This document shows, one piece after another, positions 1 through 6,415 of a stretch of DNA of 7,413 bases (within the stretch, counting starts at the first letter, position 1; each line of letters starts with the position of its first letter). The translations under genes and the position numbers were made by a program. Source of the DNA: Planctomycetota bacterium. GTDB lineage: Bacteria > Planctomycetota > Phycisphaerae > WQYP01 > JAJZKY01. The stretch is taken from positions 1-7,413 of the forward strand of contig JAJZKY010000213.1 of the NCBI GenBank assembly GCA_021803885.1, given 5' to 3'. The notes beneath the pieces are model-generated. The model did not search any database. It was not told the origin of the DNA and was given only the letters and a program-made list of their open reading frames with translations.

Positions 1-2851
1 GCAGGTTGTAGTTTTGGCCGATCTGGTTGTTGGGGCCACCGCCGGGGTTGCCGGGGCTGGCCACATCATACTGACCGCTGTCATTGATGGTGGCTCCGCC
101 AGCCATGAGTTGAACGGTGACCTGATTGGTAATCCACGCCGCCTGCAAGGAATAACTCGGTGTACTGCCGGGTGTGGTGTACGGACCGTTTTCCAGGGTG
201 CCACCATTGACATTCAAAAAGTCGGTGGTGGAATGGATAGTTCCAGCAGCGGAATGAATATAACTGGCCGCCAGTGTGCCGCCGGTGTTGACGTTCACCG
301 TAGCCGGCGTATTGCTGGAGCCGATGCGGGTTTGATAAGATTCCACCACGCCACCTTGGTTGATGTTGATCGCCCCGGGGCCGCCGCCAAATGAAACCAA
401 CCATTCCCCAGTATTGGCGGCGGTGCCGCTGACGTTGAGCGTTCCCTGAATCATGGAATAAAAGCCGGCATTAAATGTTGCCCCGGCATCCACGTTCATC
501 GTGGCATTGGGTCCAAGAACCGTATCCCAAGTCTGAGTCGGACTGGCGTTAAGCGTCACGCCTTTGCCAATGGTAAAAGTTCCACCGCCGATATTGATGT
601 TAACCGAACCGGAGGAATTGGCGATTCCCTCCATAGTGGTGGTCAGGGCCGCGGGCGTGCTTGAGGTATTTTCAATTAACACGTTGCCATTATTGTTGCC
701 GGCGCTGGTGAAGCTTTGCACGGTCAAAACGGCAACCGACTGATTATTGCCATCCAGGTTCAGCGTTACAGGCGACGCCCCATTGTTCCAATTGGCCGAA
801 TCCAATATTAGCGCTCCACCGGTGGGCAGTGTGTTGGTTCCGCCGTTAAGCGTTACCAGCGTTCCCGCGGCATAGGAGCCGATGAGGGTGTTGCCGGTGT
901 ACGTCTCCTGAGTATTGAGGTTAAAGGTCTGCATGTCTGCGTTGCTGCTGCTTTGGCCCCATAAGTTCAGTTGACCAACCGTTCCGCTGATCACGCCGTT
1001 GAGGTTCACCGTGGTGTTAATGCCAAAATTGAATATCTGCGTTTGCGTGGTACTGGAGCTGTTAAGCGTAATATTTCCATTGTCGGTATAGGTTTGGTTA
1101 TTGCCGACAAATTGTAGCGCCCCGTTGTTATTGGCCACACCAAAACCATTGTTTACATTGCCGGTGATATTGATATTGTTGCTCAAAGTTCCGCTGCCAT
1201 TGTTACTGTTGAAGGCCAACACCGCCCCGGTATCCACGGTCACATTCCCGGTTCCCAAGGGGGCCGAAAAATTCCCACTGCCGGTGCCATCGGGCTGCAC
1301 CACCTGCAAGGTTCCCGCCGCCACCGTGGTGCCGGTGGCATTGGTGTTGGTTCCGCTCAGTGTCAACTGTTGGCCGCCGGTCAGGTCTAGGCCGTTGTCA
1401 AATGTGGTGTTGGCCGCAAGGGTCGCATTGGCATTGGCCACAACGGACGAACCGGTCAGCTCCAGCGTATACGATCCACTGCCCGCGATGGTGTAATTAC
1501 CGCTGGTGGCGGGATTAAAGGTTAAACCGCCGACGGTAATGTTCGCGCCCAGCGTTACCGTGCCGGCGGTACCGTTATTGGAACCGAAGGTTGCCGTGTT
1601 CGTAGCGGGCACACCATTGGGCACGGCGAGATTTAAATAGCTGAAATTGCCGCGTACCCAATAGGCCCATTCGTTGTTCGCCCGATCGGTTGCATTAATG
1701 GTGGCTCCGACGAAAGTAAGCTGGCTGTTATTGAGTAGTTGCTTATCCGAACTCGAAAGCAAGCCGATGCCTTCGCCGAAGGAAAAACCAAGATTATTCG
1801 CGGTGATATTTTCCTGGCTGGCTAAGCTCCAATTGGAGTTGAAAAAACTGAGTTCCATACTATTATTGCCGATGGGGGTGGTGGCAACCGGCGTGGTATT
1901 GGCGGCGATAACAAACTGACTCGTGGCGGCGTTGTAGGCCATATCCAACGAGTATCCACCGACTTCGGTAGGCGAAAAACTGGTCACGGTAGTGTAGTCG
2001 GCTACCCCCTGCGCATTGGCAAAAGTGGGCGAGGTTGAGCGGATCACACTGATGCTGTCCGGCGGTCCGTTGCCCTGGGCGTTGGTATAAATCATATACC
2101 AGTAGCCATCGTTGGCACGCACCACCGCCGGCTGACCGGTACCGTAAGCGGAGGGATTAACGTTGGAACCGGGCGCAATCAGGGCGTAGCCATTAGCACT
2201 GTTGCTGGTGTAAACAGGAGTAAATGTGGCACCGCCATTGGTGGACTCGGCGATGCCGATGCGTGTCGTTTCCGAAAGCCCGGTGCCATTGGTGTTGCCG
2301 TCATAAGCCATATAATAAATGCCGGTGGTTGGATCCACATAGACATTCGGATCACAGGCATCCAGAGAATCGAAATAAGAAGGATTATTATAGTTGGGTG
2401 CCAACGCCGTTGTTACCGGCGCATTAGCCAAGCCTGCCAGCGTGGGGGCCTCCTCAAAACTGACGTGATCGCCCCCAGGCATCGAATTGGTGTTATACCC
2501 GGTCCAGACCTTATACATACCGTCCGTGGGGTCGTACATGATCGATGGGCAATACATATAATTAAAAGAACTATTAGGCTCCAATGTGCCCGAACCCAGT
2601 ACCGAACTGTACGGGCTGGTGCCGGTAAATGTATTGTTCCATCCGGTATTCGTGCTTCCATCAGACCAATTAGCCGCAGTGGTGCTCCAAGAGCCGCCGC
2701 CATCGGTGGGCGCGGCGGGATTTGATCCGCCGGCATCCCAGATATAGCCGCCCCCTGCGGCATGTGCCACAGACGCGGCCAAGGCAAAACCCGCCGCGGC
2801 TACCAGCAGGCGGATCGCGACACTCTTTCGATCATTGATATTCGTAGGCAT
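1..2851 (-). CDS. Secreted beta-propeller / PATR repeat protein, 3' end missing
   Basis: The frame is open for 950 codons from ATG 2851 to the left edge with no stop, so the C-terminus lies outside. The start follows a strong GGAGGG at 7 nt. A Sec signal peptide covers residues 1-31, with hydrophobic LLVAAAGFALAA and an AHA|A cleavage site. Residues 36-72 carry the Trp-rich opening typical of PATR proteins (YIWDAGG, GGGSWSTTAANWSDG). Residues about 80-410 look like a five-bladed beta-propeller of the GH43/GH32-like type, with repeated blade strands at CPSIMYDPTDGMYKVWTGY (101), CDPNVYVDPTTGIYYMAYDG (166) and GQPAVVRANDGYWYMIYTN (239). From 418 onward it is Asn/Thr/Gly-rich beta-helix: TATFG, TVTLGANITVGGLTFNP and GTTVAAGTLQVV are classic TIGR02601-type PATR motifs, continuing to FLNVNGGTLE (878) and MAGGATINDSGQ (916). 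Only two Cys are present (101, 166). The role is probably surface display of a glycan-binding or glycan-cleaving propeller. Enzymatic activity is not shown, and the propeller could be purely binding. Confidence 0.9.
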   Translation of the reverse strand, partial: MPTNINDRKSVAIRLLVAAAGFALAASVAHAAGGGYIWDAGGSNPAAPTDGGGSWSTTAANWSDGSTNTGWNNTFTGTSPYSSVLGSGTLEPNSSFNYMYCPSIMYDPTDGMYKVWTGYNTNSMPGGDHVSFEEAPTLAGLANAPVTTALAPNYNNPSYFDSLDACDPNVYVDPTTGIYYMAYDGNTNGTGLSETTRIGIAESTNGGATFTPVYTSNSANGYALIAPGSNVNPSAYGTGQPAVVRANDGYWYMIYTNAQGNGPPDSISVIRSTSPTFANAQGVADYTTVTSFSPTEVGGYSLDMAYNAATSQFVIAANTTPVATTPIGNNSMELSFFNSNWSLASQENITANNLGFSFGEGIGLLSSSDKQLLNNSQLTFVGATINATDRANNEWAYWVRGNFSYLNLAVPNGVPATNTATFGSNNGTAGTVTLGANITVGGLTFNPATSGNYTIAGSGSYTLELTGSSVVANANATLAANTTFDNGLDLTGGQQLTLSGTNTNATGTTVAAGTLQVVQPDGTGSGNFSAPLGTGNVTVDTGAVLAFNSNNGSGTLSNNINITGNVNNGFGVANNNGALQFVGNNQTYTDNGNITLNSSSTTQTQIFNFGINTTVNLNGVISGTVGQLNLWGQSSSNADMQTFNLNTQETYTGNTLIGSYAAGTLVTLNGGTNTLPTGGALILDSANWNNGASPVTLNLDGNNQSVAVLTVQSFTSAGNNNGNVLIENTSSTPAALTTTMEGIANSSGSVNINIGGGTFTIGKGVTLNASPTQTWDTVLGPNATMNVDAGATFNAGFYSMIQGTLNVSGTAANTGEWLVSFGGGPGAININQGGVVESYQTRIGSSNTPATVNVNTGGTLAASYIHSAAGTIHSTTDFLNVNGGTLENGPYTTPGSTPSYSLQAAWITNQVTVQLMAGGATINDSGQYDVASPGNPGGGPNNQIGQNYNL

Positions 2852-2858
2852 GATAATA

Positions 2859-2873
2859 CCCTCCAAAAAGGAG
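2859..2873 (-). promoter_or_regulatory. Shine-Dalgarno in a small hairpin before the PATR gene
   Basis: In the 29-nt gap between the upstream stop and ATG 2851, GGAGGG lies 7 nt before the start and decides it. The mRNA CTCC (2873-2870) can pair with GGAG (2864-2861) across a five-U loop, and two further G-U pairs can extend the stem. The hairpin would mask the ribosome site unless a ribosome ending on the upstream gene opens it. The pairing is seen in the sequence. The regulatory effect is inferred, and the stem is short. Confidence 0.5.
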
Positions 2874-2880
2874 AAAACAC

Positions 2881-4248
2881 TTACTTCGCGGCGGAACCCC
2901 TGCCGGCGAGCCGGCGTGCCGCGATCAGATGGTGGTAGCGGCGAATTTCCCGGCTGGTCAGATCATTATAAAAAAAGCCCCAGCCACTGGGCCGGTGCGA
3001 TCCCAACCTGGTCATAACTGTAGGCTCCATATCGTTGCTTAAATTTGCGCTGTACTGATCCGGCGGTTCAAATTCGTTCCATTGGCATAGAAATAGAAAG
3101 TGCGGAAGATATTTATCCGCCACCCGCCACTGCGTGCGGTAGGTTTCTCCATAATTCTTGCCGCCCGCATCAGGTCCAAGCCAGTTATTCAGGCCATTGC
3201 CCGGCGAATTGATGGCTGGATAGCCGCTGGCCACCGTCAAGGCCTCGGCCTTGCCATGATGAAAGGTAGGTGTGGCTTTCTGGTCATACCAAGACCATAC
3301 GCCGTACTGCTGTTCTTTGGTATATTGCAGCCACGCTCCGACATACCGAATGGTAAAACGTGAATCCCGCACCACCGGTGGATGCGCAAACCGCGGCCCA
3401 TTGAGATATAAAAGTAAAAGCGGCTTGCCATGATAATGCAAATAGATATTCCGATATTTCGGATTATTGATGTAGTGCTGGTATACGTAATTGAGCTGCT
3501 TTTCAAACCATGGCCCGGTATAGGCTGTGGTATGATTCAGCCAGAGGTTATGCTCCGGCCCCATGAGAAAAACTATTTTAGGGTGTTGCCGCATGTGGGC
3601 ATAAAGATGAAACAGCACATTGTTGGCGGCAATACATTCGCGGGCCGGGGCGTCCGGAAACGGCTTGGTAAGGTTGTTGGTCCAATCCAGTTCCACAAAA
3701 TTAATACCCATCTGATTAAACCACAACGTCTGCTGCCGCAACACCCGCGGATCCAAGGAACTGTACTGACCGAGAATCGGAACTGCCTCTTCGTGGCCCC
3801 ATTGGGCGTAGCCGGGGCCAAACCAGACTTCATATTCCATGCCGATTAAATGTTTGGGATCGGTGATGATCTTGAATCGTCGATGTTTTACCCGCACCGT
3901 TACCGGCGCTGAAGTCACTCCACCGCCGCGAATTGCGATGGCGTTGGCCCCCACTTCCGGCAACGGCAGCAGCAGATGCGCCACGCCCGAAGGCAAGGTT
4001 TTTGCACTGGCGCACCAAGGTTCGCCGTTGACCAGCGCCCGGACTTTAAGTCCGGAAATTGGTGTGCCGCTAGGCGTCTTGGCCAAGACCGTAGCCACGA
4101 CACTTTGCCCGTCGGAAATCGAGGTGCGATTGACTTGCAAAACGATGGTTCGCGGGGCTGCCGCAACAATGGCCGTTGCCAATCCGAGAGCCACCATCGC
4201 GGCGGACAATGTGGATATCAAGGTTAATCCAACCGATCTTTTTTCCAT
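2881..4248 (-). CDS. Sec-exported GH71/GH99-like protein with Ig-like domain
   Basis: This is a 455-residue protein. I chose ATG 4248 because AAGGAAAG precedes it at good spacing and a clean Sec signal peptide follows at once (MEKRS, hydrophobic 7-29, cleavage near A30). Residues about 33-121 look like an Ig-like/Big_1-type beta-sandwich (SISDGQSVVATVLAKTPSG ... APVTVRV). Residues about 135-445 resemble the GH71/GH99-like TIM barrel. Landmarks are GMEYEVWFGPGY (136), QYSSLDPRVLRQQTLWFNQM (161), GINFVELDWTNNL (181), YLHYHGKPLLLLY (269), QWNEFEPPD (389) and SNDMEP (404). These align with equivalent stretches in the neighbouring 4467-6269 gene, so the two appear to be divergent paralogs. E392 fits the first catalytic Glu of GH99, but position +3 is P395, not Glu. 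It probably acts on an extracellular polysaccharide; the substrate is unknown. The next gene starts 29 nt downstream. Confidence 0.88.
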   Translation of the reverse strand: MEKRSVGLTLISTLSAAMVALGLATAIVAAAPRTIVLQVNRTSISDGQSVVATVLAKTPSGTPISGLKVRALVNGEPWCASAKTLPSGVAHLLLPLPEVGANAIAIRGGGVTSAPVTVRVKHRRFKIITDPKHLIGMEYEVWFGPGYAQWGHEEAVPILGQYSSLDPRVLRQQTLWFNQMGINFVELDWTNNLTKPFPDAPARECIAANNVLFHLYAHMRQHPKIVFLMGPEHNLWLNHTTAYTGPWFEKQLNYVYQHYINNPKYRNIYLHYHGKPLLLLYLNGPRFAHPPVVRDSRFTIRYVGAWLQYTKEQQYGVWSWYDQKATPTFHHGKAEALTVASGYPAINSPGNGLNNWLGPDAGGKNYGETYRTQWRVADKYLPHFLFLCQWNEFEPPDQYSANLSNDMEPTVMTRLGSHRPSGWGFFYNDLTSREIRRYHHLIAARRLAGRGSAAK

Positions 4249-4252
4249 TATT

Positions 4253-4260
4253 CTTTCCTT
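4253..4260 (-). promoter_or_regulatory. Ribosome binding site deciding start 4248
   Basis: AAGGAAAG lies just upstream of ATG 4248 (AGGA-to-start spacing about 7 nt). It favours this start over the in-frame ATG 90 nt upstream (4338), which would put 30 unlikely residues before the signal peptide. Confidence 0.7.
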
Positions 4261-4281
4261 GCAATTAACCAAAATGAACAG

Positions 4282-4295
4282 GGTGGCTAACCACC
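4282..4295 (-). promoter_or_regulatory. GC-rich stem-loop in the leader of the Ig/GH gene
   Basis: The mRNA strand reads GGTGG-TTAG-CCACC, a perfect 5-bp stem with a 4-nt loop, about 34 nt before ATG 4248. The sequence after it is only moderately T-rich (CTGTTCATTTTGG), so it is a poor intrinsic terminator. It could be a weak attenuator, a 5' stabilising hairpin, or chance. Confidence 0.3.
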
Positions 4296-4351
4296 GGGGC
4301 CAATGATTCTTTGCATCTCCGCCGGGGTGAACGCACACTTATTTACCAACC

Positions 4352-4357
4352 ATTATA
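4352..4357 (-). promoter_or_regulatory. Candidate -10 element (TATAAT) for an internal promoter
   Basis: A perfect TATAAT sits on the minus strand about 100 nt before ATG 4248, in the longest intergenic gap of the window. At 17-nt spacing I find no good -35 hexamer and no extended -10 TGn, so this is a suggestion only. If real, it would let the two downstream genes be expressed without the first two. Confidence 0.3.
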
Positions 4358-4398
4358 AAGCATCCGGGCAAACATCCGATCCTTTATCCGCCACGCCA

Positions 4399-4414
4399 GC
4401 GGGTTGTATACAGG
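4399..4414. repeat. Short direct repeat, copy 1
   Basis: The plus strand reads GCGGGTTGTATACAGG, nearly matching 4471-4485 (one extra G and one T/A change). It lies in the intergenic gap just downstream of the gene ending at 4467, and contains the 8-bp palindrome TGTATACA. Confidence 0.4.
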
Positions 4415-4466
4415 CCCTCCATTGCTCCGATTATTTTCATATTTACTCTTATTTGCATCTTTATAC

Positions 4467-6269
4467 TCACGCGGTTGTAAACAGGTAGTTGAATCGTCCC
4501 GGCGGAGCGGCATCGCCGTAAAGCAGGAACGCGTCAATGTCGTCGTCTCGCTGGAAGTTGTCCGCCCATTTGAATTCAAAACGAAACGCCCTACCCTCCA
4601 GCCCTACAGCCTCGCGTGAAACTGAAAGCATCAGTTCATTACGCTCCATTCGCATGGAAACCTGCTCCCGGCTCTGCCAATTCCATCCGTGGCTGGTCTG
4701 CTCCAATATCCCGGTCCCGGAATTCACCACTCTGCGGTTTATCACATAGTTGTAGCCATGCCAGCCGGTGGCGGGATTACAATCGGCGTTGATAAAAAGG
4801 GTCATCCAGTTCTCGCCCGAGGGGGAAGTCAGTGGCTGCGCTGTGTGCGCGTAAAAATAAATATTCCGCTGATCGTAAGCGACTTTCATTACGATAATAT
4901 TATTGCGGCCAGAGGTGTTGACATACCGAGTGATTCCCCCGACCCCCGGATGGTTGCGATGGGCGGTAATGCCTGGACAGCCATAATAGCTTGGTGAAAC
5001 AGTGCTCCATTGGGCCCAGCCGCCCTGGAGGTCGATGGTTCGCGGTGGCCCGGATCGCGGTGGCTGACGGGCACCCTTGAACCGTCGGGCATAACTGACA
5101 AACTGGTAATAATAGGCGTCGCCGAATCCGCCACACATGGGTTCAATATCCCGGCTGTGCTCCGGGTCAAACTCATCGACGAAGATTGGGTAGCCCGGAT
5201 TCGGCCAACCGGCCCAGGTATCAAAGCGCATCGCAGTCCATTCGTTCCAACCGGTGAAAAATACCACCTGCGGATCCTCGTGCAACGCCCGGCTCCATTG
5301 CTCGGCCACGTTGAGGCCCCACGGCGTTTGATGGGGGTTCTGTACGGGACGCCCTCGATGCCAAGAACGCCCGCAGGAAAGCGGATTGGACATATAACCC
5401 AGCTTGTCACCGATGGCATTTTGCGCGATGCCCACTGCCATCTGTTCTTTCTGGCCCTGCTTGTTGCGAAAGACATGCTGCGGATACACTTCCAGCCAGC
5501 TCCACATTTCTGGCCCGGTAGGGCCGATGAAATAGCTGGGCTGCGGGCTACGAAACGTGAAAAAGCCACGCAATGTCGGATCAATCTGTTTTGGATCCGC
5601 TAGAATCAGCGGCTTGCCCTCCCACTTAAACCACAGTTCCTCATGCCATCCCTTTGAATAGAGTTCATGGTAAAGCTTGTTCACCGTGCTGCCGGGATTC
5701 CAAAATGGGGTGAGAAACGCCACCTGTGGCGTCGGCTGGCCAGCCTTCCGCATCTCCGAGAATACCCGCAACAGCGTGTGGTAATTTTCGGGATACGTAA
5801 CTTTGTTGCTGGTATCAAAAATAAGTGTATCGACACCGGCGGCCGCCAGAAGCTGCGCGTGCTTCCGCAGTACCCAAGGATCATCGCCCAAATAATAGCC
5901 GAATAACGGCTCGCCCCAATAATGCGGCGCGTACAAAGGCCCCCAAGGGGGCGAGGAATTTGTCTGCATTGCGGAGAAATCGGACGCTTTAATGCGGGTG
6001 ACGTCATAGGGACCGCGCGGATCGGGCGTATGGCACAAAAAATAAAACATGGCAATGAAGCGGTCACGCCTCGGAGGGCGCACATTCGGTCCCACCGGTA
6101 AGCTACGCCCCAAGCCATCGGTGGCTACCCATGTGTCGCTGAAATTGTCGAGCCGGGCGTTCTCCGCGTTCGCGACGGATGAGGCCGCCGCAGATAATTT
6201 CCTATCGCTGACTACCCCGGCCGCAAGCGCTGATATCCCCACTGTTTGCAGGAACTTTCGTCGATGCAT
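4467..6269 (-). CDS. Tat-exported GH71/GH99-like protein with C-terminal CBM9-like domain
   Basis: This is a 600-residue protein. I chose ATG 6269 because it opens a twin-arginine signal peptide (MHRRKFLQTVGISALAAGVV) and has GGAG 11 nt upstream. Possible cleavage is after ANA35. Residues about 68-400 resemble the GH71/GH99-like barrel: DRFIAMFYFLCH (69), PYDVTRIKASDF (87), DDPWVLRKHAQLLAAAGVDT (129), LWFKWEGKPLILADP (212), FFTGWNEWTAMRFD (337), SRDIEP (372) and GGFGDAYYYQFVSYARRFKG (380). E343 of the NEW motif fits the first catalytic Glu of GH99, but the second (NEWxE) is A346. Residues about 410-597 form a beta-rich domain with CBM9-like/DOMON features: DLQGGWAQW (413), SPSYYG, HRNHPGVGG, TSGRNNIIVMKVAYDQRNIYF (452-472, split here by family pattern), WMTLFINADCNPATGW (488). 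It probably binds and perhaps cleaves a polysaccharide after folded export. Family assignment is from motifs only; the substrate is unknown. Confidence 0.88.
   Translation of the reverse strand: MHRRKFLQTVGISALAAGVVSDRKLSAAASSVANAENARLDNFSDTWVATDGLGRSLPVGPNVRPPRRDRFIAMFYFLCHTPDPRGPYDVTRIKASDFSAMQTNSSPPWGPLYAPHYWGEPLFGYYLGDDPWVLRKHAQLLAAAGVDTLIFDTSNKVTYPENYHTLLRVFSEMRKAGQPTPQVAFLTPFWNPGSTVNKLYHELYSKGWHEELWFKWEGKPLILADPKQIDPTLRGFFTFRSPQPSYFIGPTGPEMWSWLEVYPQHVFRNKQGQKEQMAVGIAQNAIGDKLGYMSNPLSCGRSWHRGRPVQNPHQTPWGLNVAEQWSRALHEDPQVVFFTGWNEWTAMRFDTWAGWPNPGYPIFVDEFDPEHSRDIEPMCGGFGDAYYYQFVSYARRFKGARQPPRSGPPRTIDLQGGWAQWSTVSPSYYGCPGITAHRNHPGVGGITRYVNTSGRNNIIVMKVAYDQRNIYFYAHTAQPLTSPSGENWMTLFINADCNPATGWHGYNYVINRRVVNSGTGILEQTSHGWNWQSREQVSMRMERNELMLSVSREAVGLEGRAFRFEFKWADNFQRDDDIDAFLLYGDAAPPGRFNYLFTTA
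4471..4485. repeat. Short direct repeat, copy 2
   Basis: The plus strand reads GCGGTTGTAAACAGG. This copy lies within the last codons of the 4467-6269 gene (minus strand, encoding part of the C-terminal LFTTA). Its partner is 57 nt away in the intergenic gap. It may be a remnant of a small duplication at the gene end, or a paired binding site. Confidence 0.4.
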
Positions 6270-6280
6270 AAAATGTGTAT

Positions 6281-6284
6281 CTCC
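6281..6284 (-). promoter_or_regulatory. Ribosome binding site for start 6269
   Basis: GGAG on the minus strand lies 11 nt before ATG 6269, slightly farther than usual but clear. The in-frame ATG at 6308 would place 13 residues in front of the twin-arginine motif, so 6269 is preferred. I see no convincing promoter or terminator in the rest of this 146-nt gap. Confidence 0.55.
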
Positions 6285-6415
6285 AAAATGCGATAATACC
6301 AACGACAATAGGACCTCTTTTCACGCCGGACATTTTGTGCCACGAAAGGCCACTTCTTCCGATCTTGCATCCGGGAGAAACCATCATAGGGCCGTAAATC
6401 GCACCCCCTCGCCAA

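Noticed and set aside
14..394. 126-codon plus-strand ORF at the left edge
   Set aside because: It is antisense to PATR repeat coding sequence. Its Gly/Ala/Val richness is a by-product of Asn/Thr/Gly codons on the other strand.
1..1600. Repetitive-looking DNA suggesting a repeat array or CRISPR
   Set aside because: The similarity comes from recurring Asn/Thr/Gly codons of the beta-helix. There are no identical evenly spaced repeats with unique spacers.
2413..2787. 124-codon minus-strand ORF in another frame inside the PATR gene
   Set aside because: The frame starting at 2851 is open through the whole region and encodes a coherent propeller; this one does not.
3839..4306. 155-codon plus-strand ORF over the start of the Ig/GH gene
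   Set aside because: It is a shadow of the real gene, with composition explained by the antisense of Ala/Val/Thr-rich coding sequence.
4249..4338. In-frame extension of the Ig/GH gene to ATG 4338
   Set aside because: It adds 30 residues with no signal peptide logic, and the ribosome site and Sec signal both point to ATG 4248.
4889..5584. 231-codon minus-strand ORF in another frame of the Tat GH gene
   Set aside because: It is Arg/Pro/Ser-rich out-of-frame translation, while the in-frame product shows GH71/99-like motifs throughout.
5010..5603. 197-codon plus-strand ORF, antisense to the Tat GH gene
   Set aside because: It has no recognisable domain or sensible start context, and the opposite strand encodes a clear protein family. 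It is a shadow ORF.
6270..6308. In-frame extension of the Tat GH gene to ATG 6308
   Set aside because: It would bury the twin-arginine motif 13 residues in, and the GGAG site belongs to ATG 6269.
6337..6353. Possible terminator hairpin GTGCC-ACGAAA-GGCCAC between pseudopilin and Tat GH gene
   Set aside because: The stem is short with a bulge and has no T-run after it on the minus strand.
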